Source: Caulobacter segnis | Lineage (GTDB): Bacteria; Pseudomonadota; Alphaproteobacteria; Caulobacterales; Caulobacteraceae | Length of the DNA: 64,000 nucleotides | Direction: 5' to 3' | Assembly (NCBI RefSeq): GCF_019931575.1 | Contig: NZ_CP082923.1 | Coordinates: 806,001-870,000, forward strand | Shown: positions 32,555 to 41,708 of the stretch, one piece after another | How the letters are laid out: each line of letters begins with the position of its first letter | How positions within the stretch are numbered: the first letter of the stretch is position 1 | The notes under the pieces: model-generated | Databases searched by the model: none | The model's input: the letters and a program-made list of their open reading frames with translations, nothing else | Told to the model about the DNA's origin: nothing | Program-made: the position numbers and the translations under genes

Positions 32555-33690
32555 CAGCCCTCCGGCGGCCGCTCCAGCCGGCTCTCGGGGATCAGGGCCC
32601 GCATCTTGCGGCCGAAGCTCCGGAGCGACACTTCGCTGGTCGCCAGCGGCCCGGCCGTGAAGGTGCGCGAGGCCATGCCCTGCTGCACCCGCGCCACCAG
32701 CTCGGTGTCCTCGGCGTTGACCTGGCGGTTGATGCGCCAGTTCAGATACCGCGCCGCCTTCATCTCGCGGCGGTCGTCGGGCAGGGCGTAGGCGATCTCG
32801 CGGATCATCGTCTTGCCGGCCGAGATCGGGATGAACTGCATGAAGTCCACCTGGTCGGGATAGATGTCGAAGGCGAAGTTCGGCCACAGCTTGAAATAGG
32901 TCCACAGCCGCTTGCGGTCGGCCGGCAGGTGTTCGACGTCGGGCAGCAGGTCCTGATACAGGCGCTCGGACGGGCTGTCGGAGGGCTCGTCGATCAGCTG
33001 GCCCCACATCTTGTCGACGAAGGTCTTGGCCTCGACGCCGTAGCCCTTGCCGAACAGCCGCGTCAGGCCGGGGTGGGCCACCGGGATGTGCAGGCCGTCC
33101 GAATAGTTGTCGCTGATGTTCTTCCAGTTCACCTCGCGCGGCCGCAGGGTGACGCGGCCGAACGGTTGAAGGTCCTCGAAGCGGTAGGGAGCGACCTCGT
33201 CCTCGTAGGGGGCCATCATGGTGGCGACCGAGGGGCCTTCGCCCTCGATCCGAACGAAGACGAAGCCGCGCCAGATCTCGGTCTCGATCCGGGACAGTCC
33301 CTGCTTGGCCATGTCCAGCGCCGGATAGTCGTCCCGCATCGGCACGCCGATCAGCCGGCCGTCCAGGTCGTAGGTCCAGGCGTGGTAGGGACAGACGATC
33401 CGGCCGCAGCGGCCGACGGGGCCGTCCAGCAGCCGCGCGCCCCGGTGGCGGCAGACATTGGCGAAGGCGCGGACGCCGCCGTCCTTGCCGCGCACGACGA
33501 CCAGGCTCTCGCCCACGAAGTCGAAGGTGTGGAAGTCGCCGGCCGCGGGGATGTCGTTCAGGTGGCAGACGATCTGCCACGACGGGCGGAAGATCCTGTC
33601 CTGCTCCTCGCGGAAGAAGCGCTCGCTGCCATAGATCCAGCCCGGCAGGCCCCAGTCGGATTGGGGGTCGTCGTTGGGGATCTGGGTCAT
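32551..33690 (-). CDS. Rieske non-haem iron oxygenase, alpha subunit
   Basis: This 379-residue oxygenase carries a Rieske [2Fe-2S] site (Cys80-x-His82 ... Cys100-x2-His103) and a C-terminal catalytic domain whose mononuclear iron is probably held by the histidines of DGLHIPVAHP at about 205-213. Layout is like glycine betaine/choline or aromatic-ring hydroxylating oxygenases. A reductase gene is not present beside it, so electrons must come from elsewhere. The ATG overlaps the stop of the FAD oxidoreductase gene, and its own stop overlaps the TetR start. Substrate is unknown; association with a flavoprotein dehydrogenase suggests a two-step oxidation. Confidence 0.85.
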   Translation of the reverse strand: MTQIPNDDPQSDWGLPGWIYGSERFFREEQDRIFRPSWQIVCHLNDIPAAGDFHTFDFVGESLVVVRGKDGGVRAFANVCRHRGARLLDGPVGRCGRIVCPYHAWTYDLDGRLIGVPMRDDYPALDMAKQGLSRIETEIWRGFVFVRIEGEGPSVATMMAPYEDEVAPYRFEDLQPFGRVTLRPREVNWKNISDNYSDGLHIPVAHPGLTRLFGKGYGVEAKTFVDKMWGQLIDEPSDSPSERLYQDLLPDVEHLPADRKRLWTYFKLWPNFAFDIYPDQVDFMQFIPISAGKTMIREIAYALPDDRREMKAARYLNWRINRQVNAEDTELVARVQQGMASRTFTAGPLATSEVSLRSFGRKMRALIPESRLERPPEGW

Positions 33691-35318
33691 CGCCCCACCA
33701 CCGACAGCTTGACCGCCGTGGCGAAGTCCTTGTCGCGCAGGATCTCGCGGGCGGCGTTGCGGCCTGGATTGCCCGAGACGCCGCCGCCGGGGTGCGTACC
33801 GGCGCCGCACATGTAGAGGCCGTGGATCGGGGCGCGGTGGCTGGCGTGGCCCAGGAACGGGCGCGTGGCCCACAGCTGATCCAGCGACATGTGGCCGTGC
33901 ATGATGTCGCCGCCGACCAGGCCGAACTTGCGCTCCAGGTCCAGCGGCGAGAGCAGGGTGCGGCCCAGCACCGAGGCCTTGAAGCCGGGGGCCCAGCGCT
34001 CGACCGTGTCGATGATCAGGTCGGCGGCGGCCTCCCGCTCGTCATCCCAGCCGCGGCCGTTCGGCAGGGTGGGGGCGAACTGCTGGCAGAACAGGCTGGC
34101 CACGTGCTGGCCAGGCGGGGCCAGCGAGGTGTCGATGGTCGAGGGGATCAGCATCTCGACGATCGGGGCCTTGCTGATCCCGTCGGCCTTCGCATCGCGG
34201 TAAGCGGCGTCCATGTAGTCCAGGCTGGGCGCGATCACGACGCCCGACTGGTGATGCTCGGCGGTCTCGCGGCCGGGCAGGCAGGTGAAGCTGGGCAGCT
34301 CCGACAGGGCCACGTTCATGCGGAAGGTGCCCGAGCCGTTCTTGTAGCCGTCGACGGTCTTGCGGAAGTCGGCGGTCAGGGCCGAGGGTGGGACCAGTTT
34401 CTTGTAGAGCAGGGCGGGATTGACGTTGGCGCTGATGATCGGGGCCATCACCTGGCGACCGTCGATCAGCTGCACGCCCACGGCCTTGTCGCCGTCCACG
34501 TGGACAGCCTCGACCGGCGCGTCGAGCAGGATCTCGACCCCGGCGGCCTCGCAGGCCTTGGCCATGGCCTGGGTGATCGCGCCCATGCCGCCGACCGCGT
34601 GGCCCCAGGCGCCCTTCTTGCCGTTCACCTCGCCGAAGGTGTGGTGCAGCAGCACATAGGCCGAGCCGGGGGTGTCGGGGCTGGCGAAGTTGCCGACCAC
34701 GGCGTCGAAGCCGAAGGCGGCCTTGACGGCGTCGCTCTCGAACCAGCCGTCCAGCACGTCGCGGGCGCTCTTGGTGAACAGGTCCAGCAGGTCGCGCTTT
34801 CTCTCCCGGGAAAGCATGGCCAGCCGCCCGCCCTGGCGCAGGGCCCGCAGCAGGCCCGGCAGGCCGTCGCCCAGGTTCGGCGGCGTCTCCTGGGCGAAGT
34901 CGCGCAGCACGTCGCCGATCTCGTCCAGCATGGCGTAGTAGGCCGGCAGCACCTCGGCGTCGCGGCGGCTGTACTTGCGGAATTCCTCCTGGGTGCGCTC
35001 CAGCCCCCCGCCCAGCTTCAGATATTTGTCGTCGCTGAGCGGCAGGAAGTTCGAGATCGGCCGTTCCAGGAAGGTCAGGCCATAGCCGCGCAGACCCATG
35101 TCGGCGATGACGCGTGGGTTCAGCAGGCTGACCGTGTAGCTGGCCACGGAGTTGCGGAAGCCGGGGTGGAACTCCTCGGTCACGGCCGCCCCGCCGACCA
35201 CGCCCCGCGCCTCGCAGACTGTCACCTTCAGCCCGGCCTTGGCCAGGTAGAAGGCGCAGACGAGGCCGTTGTGGCCCCCGCCGATGATCACGGCGTCGCG
35301 GGTGGTGGTCGTGGCCAT
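33687..35318 (-). CDS. FAD-dependent oxidoreductase, phytoene desaturase/PYROXD2-like
   Basis: This 543-residue flavoprotein has the N-terminal FAD fold AVIIGGGHNGLVCAFYLAKAGLKVTVCEA and the C-terminal GLYMCGAGTHPGGGVSGNPGRNAAREIL typical of phytoene dehydrogenase-like proteins; whole-protein character is nearest to PYROXD2. Carotenoid synthesis is unlikely, as no crtB or crtY lies near. It is the first gene of an operon with a Rieske oxygenase and a TetR repressor, joined by overlapping stop/start codons. A palindrome in its promoter fits TetR control. Substrate unknown. Confidence 0.82.
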   Translation of the reverse strand: MATTTTRDAVIIGGGHNGLVCAFYLAKAGLKVTVCEARGVVGGAAVTEEFHPGFRNSVASYTVSLLNPRVIADMGLRGYGLTFLERPISNFLPLSDDKYLKLGGGLERTQEEFRKYSRRDAEVLPAYYAMLDEIGDVLRDFAQETPPNLGDGLPGLLRALRQGGRLAMLSRERKRDLLDLFTKSARDVLDGWFESDAVKAAFGFDAVVGNFASPDTPGSAYVLLHHTFGEVNGKKGAWGHAVGGMGAITQAMAKACEAAGVEILLDAPVEAVHVDGDKAVGVQLIDGRQVMAPIISANVNPALLYKKLVPPSALTADFRKTVDGYKNGSGTFRMNVALSELPSFTCLPGRETAEHHQSGVVIAPSLDYMDAAYRDAKADGISKAPIVEMLIPSTIDTSLAPPGQHVASLFCQQFAPTLPNGRGWDDEREAAADLIIDTVERWAPGFKASVLGRTLLSPLDLERKFGLVGGDIMHGHMSLDQLWATRPFLGHASHRAPIHGLYMCGAGTHPGGGVSGNPGRNAAREILRDKDFATAVKLSVVGR

Positions 35319-35352
35319 CGTCTCTCTCCCCAGACAGAGGGGAGAGTGTTGC

Positions 35353-35366
35353 TATACGATCGTACA
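35353..35366. promoter_or_regulatory. candidate TetR operator before the FAD-Rieske-TetR operon
   Basis: TATACGATCGTACA contains a perfect 10-bp palindrome TACGATCGTA. It is 35 bases before the first start codon and would overlap the promoter. The TetR gene at the operon end is the likely binder. Confidence 0.5.
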
Positions 35367-35388
35367 ATAGGCAAGGGGCGGGTGATTC

Positions 35389-35414
35389 AATCCTCCCCCT
35401 CGCGGGGGAGGATT
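35389..35414 (-). terminator. hairpin terminator after the GST gene
   Basis: AATCCTCCCCC and GGGGGAGGATT form an 11-bp perfect stem with a TCGC loop, 9 bases past the GST stop codon. On the minus strand the stem end supplies a few T residues only. Its arm matches the inverted repeat at 16854-16966, so it may also be a repeat-family member. Confidence 0.5.
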
Positions 35415-35423
35415 TGCGAACCG

Positions 35424-36068
35424 CTAAGCCGGGTTCTGGACGCTCGGCCGCTGCTCCACCCGCGCCCGCCAGGCGGTCAGGGCGGTGCATTCCGCCGGGA
35501 CGGGGATCTGGGCGAAGCCGGCGAAGACCAGACCTTCCAGCACGGTGATGTCGGCCATCGAGAACTGGTCGCCGGCCACATAGGGCTGGTCGCGCAGCAC
35601 GCCGTCGAAATAGCGCATGCCTGCCTCGGCCTTCACGCGGCGACGGCGGCCGAAGTCCTCGCGGCCGGCCCAGTCGGGCGACTTGTGGGCCTGGAGCGCG
35701 GGGCTCAGGCCCGGGGTGGCGTGGTGGAAATAGTCGCCGATCGGGTCGATCAGCTCCGACTCCGCGCGGCTCTGCATCATGTGGATCACCGCCTTCTCGC
35801 GCGCCGTACGGCCCGTCAGGGTCGGCTGGCCGTCGAGATTGTCGATGTACTCGGTGATGGCCGTGCACTCGCCGATGAACAGGCCGTCGTCCAGCTCGAG
35901 GACCGGCACCGTCCCGGTCGGATTCTTGGCCAGAAAGGCGGCCTCGCGGTTCTCGGCGGCGGGCAGATCGACCTTCACGAACTGGACCTGGTCGCTCAGG
36001 CCCTTCTCGGCCAGGGCGATGCGGACGCGCAGCGGGTTCGGGAAACCGGGGATGTCGTGGATTTTCAT
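35424..36068 (-). CDS. glutathione S-transferase family protein
   Basis: This 214-residue protein has the two-domain GST layout: a thioredoxin-like N-terminal domain with NPTGTVPVLELDDG (cis-proline) and GECTAITEYID, then a helical domain with YVAGDQFSMADITV, the conserved N-capping box. It likely conjugates or reduces electrophiles using glutathione. GGAGG lies 6 bases before the chosen ATG. It is divergent from a TetR gene with two palindromic operators in between, which suggests induction by a xenobiotic or toxic metabolite. Confidence 0.87.
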   Translation of the reverse strand: MKIHDIPGFPNPLRVRIALAEKGLSDQVQFVKVDLPAAENREAAFLAKNPTGTVPVLELDDGLFIGECTAITEYIDNLDGQPTLTGRTAREKAVIHMMQSRAESELIDPIGDYFHHATPGLSPALQAHKSPDWAGREDFGRRRRVKAEAGMRYFDGVLRDQPYVAGDQFSMADITVLEGLVFAGFAQIPVPAECTALTAWRARVEQRPSVQNPA

Positions 36069-36082
36069 GATGTCCTCCATGA

Positions 36083-36104
36083 ATCTACCTATCGATAGGT
36101 AGAT
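36083..36104. promoter_or_regulatory. palindromic operator 1 of the GST/TetR pair
   Basis: A perfect 22-bp palindrome centred on CTATCGATAG, with arms ATCTACCTATC/GATAGGTAGAT. It is 15 bases before the GST start codon, next to its ribosome site. The core fits CTAYCTAY-N2-RTAGRTAG, shared with operator 2. Confidence 0.75.
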
Positions 36105-36145
36105 ATCAATCGCGGCATAGAGGCTTTCCTCGACCGGAGTCAACG

Positions 36146-36165
36146 CCTATCTACTGGTAGATAGG
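36146..36165. promoter_or_regulatory. palindromic operator 2 of the GST/TetR pair
   Basis: CCTATCTAC-TG-GTAGATAGG is a 20-bp perfect palindrome around a central TG, 7 bases before the TetR start and touching its AGGAG. It shares the half-site CTAYCTAY with operator 1, 62 bases away. Confidence 0.75.
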
Positions 36166-36172
36166 AGTGCCA

Positions 36173-36754
36173 ATGACCACCACCGACACCCGCGAGAAGA
36201 TCCTGAAGGCCGCCCAGGCGACCGTGCAGGCCAAGGGCTACAACGCCCTGAGCTTCCGCGAGCTGGCCAAGGAGGTCGGCGTCAAGAGCGCCAGCATCCA
36301 CTACTATTTCCCGACCAAGGGCGACCTGGGCGCGGAACTGGCGCGCCGCTACACGGATACCGCGGTGAGTCATTTCGAGCGGCTGATCTCGAGCCCCGCG
36401 CCGGTGGCGCTGGTCTTCGCCGAGTATGTCGCGGTGTTCCGCGCCGCGCTGAAGAACGACAACCGCATGTGCCTCTATGGCGTGATGGCCGCCGAATACG
36501 GCGACTTGCCCGAAGAGGTCCGCGTGGCGGTTGACGCCTTCAGCCAAGCCAATGTCGACTGGCTGGCGCGCCTGTTGGGGCCGCGCCATCCGGAGCTGCC
36601 GCCAGAGGACCTGCGCGACCGGGCTCTGGCCATTTTCGCAGCCATCGAGGGGGCGCAACTGGTGGCGCGCGGGCGGGGCGATATCCGGGTCTTCGACCAG
36701 ATGGTGGAGGCCTATGGCGCGGCTGGCCTGATGCCCAGGCCCCCTTCGCCCTAA
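36173..36754 (+). CDS. TetR-family regulator, divergent from GST
   Basis: This 193-residue regulator has the TetR DNA-binding domain (ILKAAQATVQAKGYNALSFRELAKEVGVKSASIHYYFPTKGDLGAEL, about 10-55) and a variable helical ligand domain. AGGAG lies 7 bases before the ATG; a GTG two codons upstream is less likely. The two palindromes in the divergent gap are its probable operators, one blocking itself and one blocking GST. Its 3' end overlaps by four bases with the end of the convergent RND pump gene. Confidence 0.87.
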   Translation: MTTTDTREKILKAAQATVQAKGYNALSFRELAKEVGVKSASIHYYFPTKGDLGAELARRYTDTAVSHFERLISSPAPVALVFAEYVAVFRAALKNDNRMCLYGVMAAEYGDLPEEVRVAVDAFSQANVDWLARLLGPRHPELPPEDLRDRALAIFAAIEGAQLVARGRGDIRVFDQMVEAYGAAGLMPRPPSP

Positions 36755-39700
36755 ACCTGCTCCGCCTTCCCCCGCGCCGTCAGCCAGTACATCACCGGCG
36801 TCGCCACGCGGCTCAGCAGGGTGCTGGTCACCAGTCCGCCGATGATGGCGATGGCCAGGGGCGAGTAGAGGCCCGAGCGCTCGAAGGCCAGGGGCAGCAG
36901 GCCGCCGATGGCCGTCACCGAGGTCAGCAGCACCGGCAGGAAGCGGACCTCGCCGGCCTTCTCGATGGCGTCGTGCAGGTTCATGCCGTCGCGGCGCAGC
37001 TGCTCGGTGAAGTCGACCAGCAGGATCGAGTTCTTGATCTCGATGCCGATCAGGGCGATCAGCCCGATCGTCGCCGTGAACGACAGCGAATAGCCGGTCA
37101 GGGCCAGTGCCAGCACCGCGCCGAACACCCCGAACGGGATGATGCCGGCCACCACCAGGGCGGTCTTGAACTTCTGGAACTCCAGGACCAGCACGGCCAG
37201 GATCCCGAACACCGCCACCATCACCGCCGCGCCCAGCCCCGCGAAGCTCTCCGACGCGGCCTCGGCCTCGCCGCCCAGCGACAGGCGGTAGCCCGGCGGC
37301 AGGGGCAGGTCGCGGTTCAGCCGCGCCACCGCGTCCTGCGTGACGCCCGAGGCCAGGAAGCCGGTGCGGACATAGGCGCTGATCGTCACCGTCCGTTCGC
37401 GGTCGAAGCGGTCGATGCGCGAGGGACTGGACTTCAGTTTCGGCGTGGCGATGGCGTCCAGCGGGGCTGCCATGCCGTCGGCGGTCGGGACATAGACGCC
37501 CTTCAGCGCCGACAGCGGATTGCGCGGCGCGCCGTCGGCCTGGACCATCGGCAGCCGCACCTTGACCGCGTAGTCGTCGCCGTCCGCGTCGCGGAAGCGG
37601 CCCGCCTCCTCGCCGGACAGCGCCAGGCGGGCGATGCGGCGCGCCGCGCCGGCGGGCACGCCCAGGGCGGCGGCCTTGGCCTCGTCGACGCCGAGGTCCA
37701 GGTCGGTGCGGTCCAGCCGCACGGGGTTGGTGACGTCGCGCGTGCCCGGCGTGGCCTTGAGGATCGCCTCGGCGCGGGCCGACAGGGCCTTCAACACGTC
37801 CAGGTTCTGGCCGGTCAGCCGGACGGCGACCGGCGCGTCGATCGGCGGGCCGTTCTCGAAGGTCAGCACGCTGATCCGCGCGCCGGGGAAATTGTTGAAG
37901 TCCTTGCGCAGGCGGTCCAGCACCGCGTCGCTCTTGCCCGGCTCCCAGCGCTTCAGGCTGACGAACACCTCGGCGAAGGTGGTCGAGCTCTCGCGTTGCG
38001 ACCGGTTGTAGAAGATCTGCGGATTGCCGCGCCCCAGGTTCGAGGCCTCCCAGACCACGTCGGGCTCGGTCTTCAGGCGGCTTTCGACATAGCGCAGCAC
38101 ACGGTCGGTGCGGGCCAGGGACGAGCCGTCGGGCGTTTCGATACGGATCAGGAACTGCGGGGTCTCGGCCTGGGGGAACAGGGACGAGCCGATCAGCTTC
38201 ACCAGCGGGAAGGGTCAGGCAGATGGCCAGCAGGATGGCCAGGGTCAGCCACGGCCGCGCCAGGGCCCGGTGCAGCACCGGGCGGTAGAAGCGGTGGATG
38301 CCGTCATTGACCGCCCGCAACAGGGCGTTGCCCTCGGGATCGGAGTGCTTGTCCAGCAGGCGGCTGGCCAGGAATGGGATGATGGTCATCGAGACCAGCA
38401 GCGAGGCGGCGATGGTGCACAGCACCGTCACCGGCAACGACTTGATATAGGCCCCCGAGCCGGCCGGCAGGGCCATCAGCGGCAGGAAGGCCAGCATCAG
38501 GGTCGCCGTGCAGCCCAGCACGGCCAGGCTGATCTGGCGGGTGCCGTTGATGGCCGCCTCGACCCGATCCTCGCCCTCGCGCACCCGGCGGGCGATGTTC
38601 TCGGTGATGACGATGCTGTCGTCGACCAGCAGGCCCAGGGCCAGGACGAAACCAGCGATCGACAGCTGGTTCAGGGTGAAGCCGAACGCCTGCAGCAGGG
38701 TCAGGCCGATCAGCAGGCTGAGCGGGATCGAGACCATCACCACGACGCCGGCGCGGGGACCCAGCGGCAGCAGGGTGATCAGCACCAGGGCCAGGGCGAT
38801 GCCGAAGTCGCGAAACAGGTTGTTCAGCCGGTGCCGGACGTTCTCGGCCTGGACGAAGCCGCGCTCCATCTTCACCCCGGCGGGCAGGGTCTTCTCGTAG
38901 TCGTCCAGCACCGCCTGCACGGCCTTGGTGATCTTGGCGACGTCCTGGCCGTCCTTCTGGGTCACGGTCAGGAACACCGCGCGCTTGCCGTTGAAGCGCG
39001 TCAGGTGCGAGGGCTCCTGCTGGGCCCAGCCGACGCTGGCGACGTCGCGCACGCGGGTCACCTGGCCGCCGATCGAGCGCACGGGCGTGTCGGCCACGGT
39101 CGCCAGGTCGCGGAAGGCCCCGCCGGACTTGACGTTGAAGCGCCGCTCTCCGGCTTGAACGGCGCCGATGGGCGCCTCGGCCCCGTTGGCCTTCAGGGCG
39201 TCGGCGACGGCGGTGGCGGGCAGCTTCAGGGCCGACAGTCGTGCCAGGTCGAGGGTGACCTGCACCTCGGAAGGCGGCGCGCCCCAGTACTTGGCCTCGC
39301 GCACGCCCGGCACGCGGTCCAGCCGCTCGCGCAGGCGGTCGGCGGTCTTCTCCAGCCGCCGCATCGGCATGATGTCGGAGGTCAGGGCGACCTGGACGAT
39401 CGACACCTCCGAGGTCCGCACCCGCTGGATGTCCAGCAGGGTCAGGCCGGCCGGCAGGTTGCCGCGGATGGCGTTCACCTCGCGGACCACCTGGTCGTAC
39501 TTGCGCTCGGCGTCGACGTCCCAGGTGAAGTGGACGCGGACCGTGGCCGCCCCGTCCAGGCTGGTCGACTCGACCTTGTCGATATTGTCGAGGCCGTCGA
39601 CCGCGTCCTCGATCGGATCGACCACCAGTTGCTCCATCTCCGACGGCTCGGCCCCGGGCAGGACGGCGCGCACGATGACGATCGGGGTGGGGAAGTGCGG

Positions 39701-39817
39701 GTCCTCGGACCGCGGCACGTTCAGGAAGGCGTTGATCCCCAGCACCACCAGCAGGCCGAAGGCCACGAGGGTGAACTGCCAGCGACGGACGGCGAAGGTC
39801 GCGAGGTCGAACGTCAC
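36751..39817 (-). pseudogene. RND efflux pump inner-membrane gene with a single-base frameshift
   Basis: This is a full-length RND (AcrB/HAE1-type) transporter gene of about 1,021 codons broken by one extra base. Frame 1 runs from the GTG at 39817 (MTFDLATFAVRRWQFTLVAFG) through the LGLLVDDSIVITENIARRV helix-4 motif to CLTLP, then turns to nonsense. The correct sequence resumes in another frame as LVKLIGSSLFPQAETPQF and continues to the stop at 36751. The shift lies in a CCC run at 38207-38209; removing one C restores the frame. The uncorrected frame would give a 1,225-residue hybrid reading through neighbouring genes. It follows its adaptor by 3 bases. A sequencing error is a real alternative to true inactivation. 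Confidence 0.85.
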
Positions 39818-39820
39818 GGG

Positions 39821-40912
39821 CTAGCGACCCGAGGGCGCGGCGAGCCGCGTGGGATCGATGACCCGCACGGCCTCGCCGTCGGCGACGAAGCCGGCCCCGG
39901 CGGTGATCACCTGGGTCCCGTCCGGCAAGCCCGCGACCAGGGCGTCGTCGCCGTCGAAGCCGCCGAAGGTCACGCCCGTGCGGCGGGCCTTGCCGTTGTC
40001 GAAGCGGAAGACGAAGCCGCGCTGGCCGCTGGCTTCCAGCATCGCCTCGGCCGGGATGCGGGTGAAGGCGGCGGCTGCGCCCGGCGCGGCGCGGACTTGC
40101 AGGGTGGCGTGCGCCACCTGGCCGCTGCGCAGGGCGGGCGGCGGAGCCGACAGCTCGATCTCGACCAGGATGGCGCCGGTGCGGGTGTCGGCGGCCTCGC
40201 CGACGCGGGTGACGCGGCCGGCCAGGGTCTGACCGTTCAGGTCCTCGACCGTGACCTTGGCGACGTCGCCGACCCGCACGCGCGTCGCCTCGCGGGCGGC
40301 CAGGGGCAGGCGCAGGACCAGCGGGCTGGACAGGTCGGCGACCCGCGCCACCACCTGGCCGGCGGCCACGACTTCGCCCGCCTGGGCCCGGCGCTCCAGC
40401 ACCACGCCAGAGACCGGCGAGACCAGGCTGGCCCAGCGGCGGTCGAAGCGGGCGGCGTCATAGGCCGCCTGGGCGGCCTTCAGGGCGCTGGTCCGGTCGT
40501 CGATGCGCTGGCGGCTGACATAGCCCTTGTCGAACAGGGCCTTGTCGCGCTCGACGTCGCGGCGGGCCCGCTCCAGGTCGGCGGTGGTCTGCTGCTGGCG
40601 GGCGTCGACACCGGCCGGATCGATGGCGGCGATGGCCTGACCGGCCTGGACGCGGTCGCCGGCCTCGACCCGCATCGCCGTCAGCACGCCGGGGATGCGG
40701 AACGACAGCGCCATCTCGCGGCGGCGCTCCAGCGTGCCGGCTCCGGTGACCGCGCCGGTCGCGTCCGGCGCGGCCACGCGCGCGGCCTCGACCGGCGTCG
40801 GGGCGATCGGTTCCTCGGCCTTGGGCTTGTCGCCGCAACCGGCCAGCGTCCCCGCCGCGAACAGCGCTCCCAGGGCAAGGATGGGCGAGGCCCGCAACCA
40901 AGTCCGCCACAT
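39821..40912 (-). CDS. RND efflux periplasmic adaptor lipoprotein
   Basis: This 363-residue membrane fusion protein links an RND pump to an outer-membrane channel. A lipobox LAGC at about 22-25 anchors it to the inner membrane. GVLTAMRVEAGDRVQAGQAIAAID and SPVSGVVLERRAQAGEVVAAGQVVARVAD are the two halves of the lipoyl domain, flanking a coiled-coil hairpin rich in alanine, arginine and glutamine (about 100-145). Beta-barrel and membrane-proximal domains follow. It precedes the frameshifted pump gene by 3 bases. No TolC-like gene is nearby. A 25-bp palindrome 16 bases before the start suggests control by the divergent TetR protein. Confidence 0.9.
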   Translation of the reverse strand: MWRTWLRASPILALGALFAAGTLAGCGDKPKAEEPIAPTPVEAARVAAPDATGAVTGAGTLERRREMALSFRIPGVLTAMRVEAGDRVQAGQAIAAIDPAGVDARQQQTTADLERARRDVERDKALFDKGYVSRQRIDDRTSALKAAQAAYDAARFDRRWASLVSPVSGVVLERRAQAGEVVAAGQVVARVADLSSPLVLRLPLAAREATRVRVGDVAKVTVEDLNGQTLAGRVTRVGEAADTRTGAILVEIELSAPPPALRSGQVAHATLQVRAAPGAAAAFTRIPAEAMLEASGQRGFVFRFDNGKARRTGVTFGGFDGDDALVAGLPDGTQVITAGAGFVADGEAVRVIDPTRLAAPSGR

Positions 40913-40927
40913 AAGCTGTTCCAAATC

Positions 40928-40952
40928 GATCAGTGATAAGTTATCAGTGATC
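40928..40952. promoter_or_regulatory. 25-bp palindromic operator of the RND efflux/TetR pair
   Basis: From GATCAGTGATAA to TTATCAGTGATC the sequence is self-complementary except for the central base and one symmetrical pair of positions. It lies between the adaptor gene and the divergent TetR gene, 16 bases from the adaptor start, as expected for a TetR-controlled efflux operon. Confidence 0.75.
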
Positions 40953-40999
40953 GACAATGCCTGCTTGTCAAGCTCCGATACCGGTGGTCAACGACCCGA

Positions 41000-41641
41000 A
41001 TGTCTTCGATGCGTACGCCCAAGACCCGCTCGCCGCGTAAGCCCAAGGGGCAGGGCGCCGAGCGCCGCGAGGAGATCCTCGACGCCGCCCAGAGCCTGTT
41101 CGCCCAGAAGGGCGTGCACGCCGTCTCGACTCGCCAGATCGCGGAGATCGCCGGCATTTCGCAGCCGGCCCTCTACGCCTATTTCGCCACCAAGGACGAC
41201 ATCGCCGCCGAGCTGTGCGTGCGGGCCTTCGCCATCCTGGGCCAGCGCATGGCCGACGCGCGGGTCGACTACACGCCCACGCCCGAGGCCTTCGAGCGCT
41301 GCCTGCGGGTGTATATCGATTTCGGCCTGGACCATCCCGACGCCTACCGCGTGGCCTTCATGCTGGAGAAGAGCGTCGACGGCAGCTTCCTGGAGAAGAC
41401 CGGCGACCGGCCGATGATCGCCGGCAAGCAGGTCTTCCATGTCTTCGTCGAGATGGTCGGCGAGCTGCATGCGCGGGGCCAGATGGCCGGCGACGACGTC
41501 ATGGCCGCGACCCAGGCGCTATGGGCCGGACTGCACGGCCTGGTCTCGCTGTTGATCGCCCGGCCGGAGTTCCCGTGGGTGGAGCGCGAGCAGTTGATCG
41601 CGACCCATGTGGCGATGCTGCGGCGTGGAGCGCTCAAGTAA
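41000..41641 (+). CDS. TetR-family regulator of the RND efflux operon
   Basis: This 213-residue protein has a basic N-terminus, then a TetR DNA-binding domain (EEILDAAQSLFAQKGVHAVSTRQIAEIAGISQPALYAYFATKDDIAAELC, about 24-72) and an all-helical ligand-binding domain. Divergence from an RND adaptor gene and the long palindrome between them fit an efflux repressor of AcrR/NalC type. An alternative ATG three codons later would hardly change the protein. If the pump gene is truly broken, this regulator may now control only the adaptor. Confidence 0.87.
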   Translation: MSSMRTPKTRSPRKPKGQGAERREEILDAAQSLFAQKGVHAVSTRQIAEIAGISQPALYAYFATKDDIAAELCVRAFAILGQRMADARVDYTPTPEAFERCLRVYIDFGLDHPDAYRVAFMLEKSVDGSFLEKTGDRPMIAGKQVFHVFVEMVGELHARGQMAGDDVMAATQALWAGLHGLVSLLIARPEFPWVEREQLIATHVAMLRRGALK

Positions 41642-41708
41642 GGGGGGCGTTGAAGTAGGGCGTTTCCGTCTCTAGATGACGCCCTCGCTCTTCCGGGAAG
41701 GATCCCCC

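Noticed and set aside
33687..35318. Carotenoid phytoene desaturase (crtI)
   Set aside because: No other carotenoid genes are adjacent; the neighbours are a Rieske oxygenase and TetR, and the sequence character fits the PYROXD2 group better.
36140..38206. C-terminal extension of the unshifted RND frame as a novel fusion protein
   Set aside because: Past the CCC run the residues are arginine/proline-rich nonsense, while the true pump sequence continues in the other frame.
38108..40936. A 942-codon open frame antisense to the efflux genes
   Set aside because: It is made of Gln/Gly/Arg-rich low-complexity sequence with no domain and mirrors codon bias of the RND pump and adaptor.
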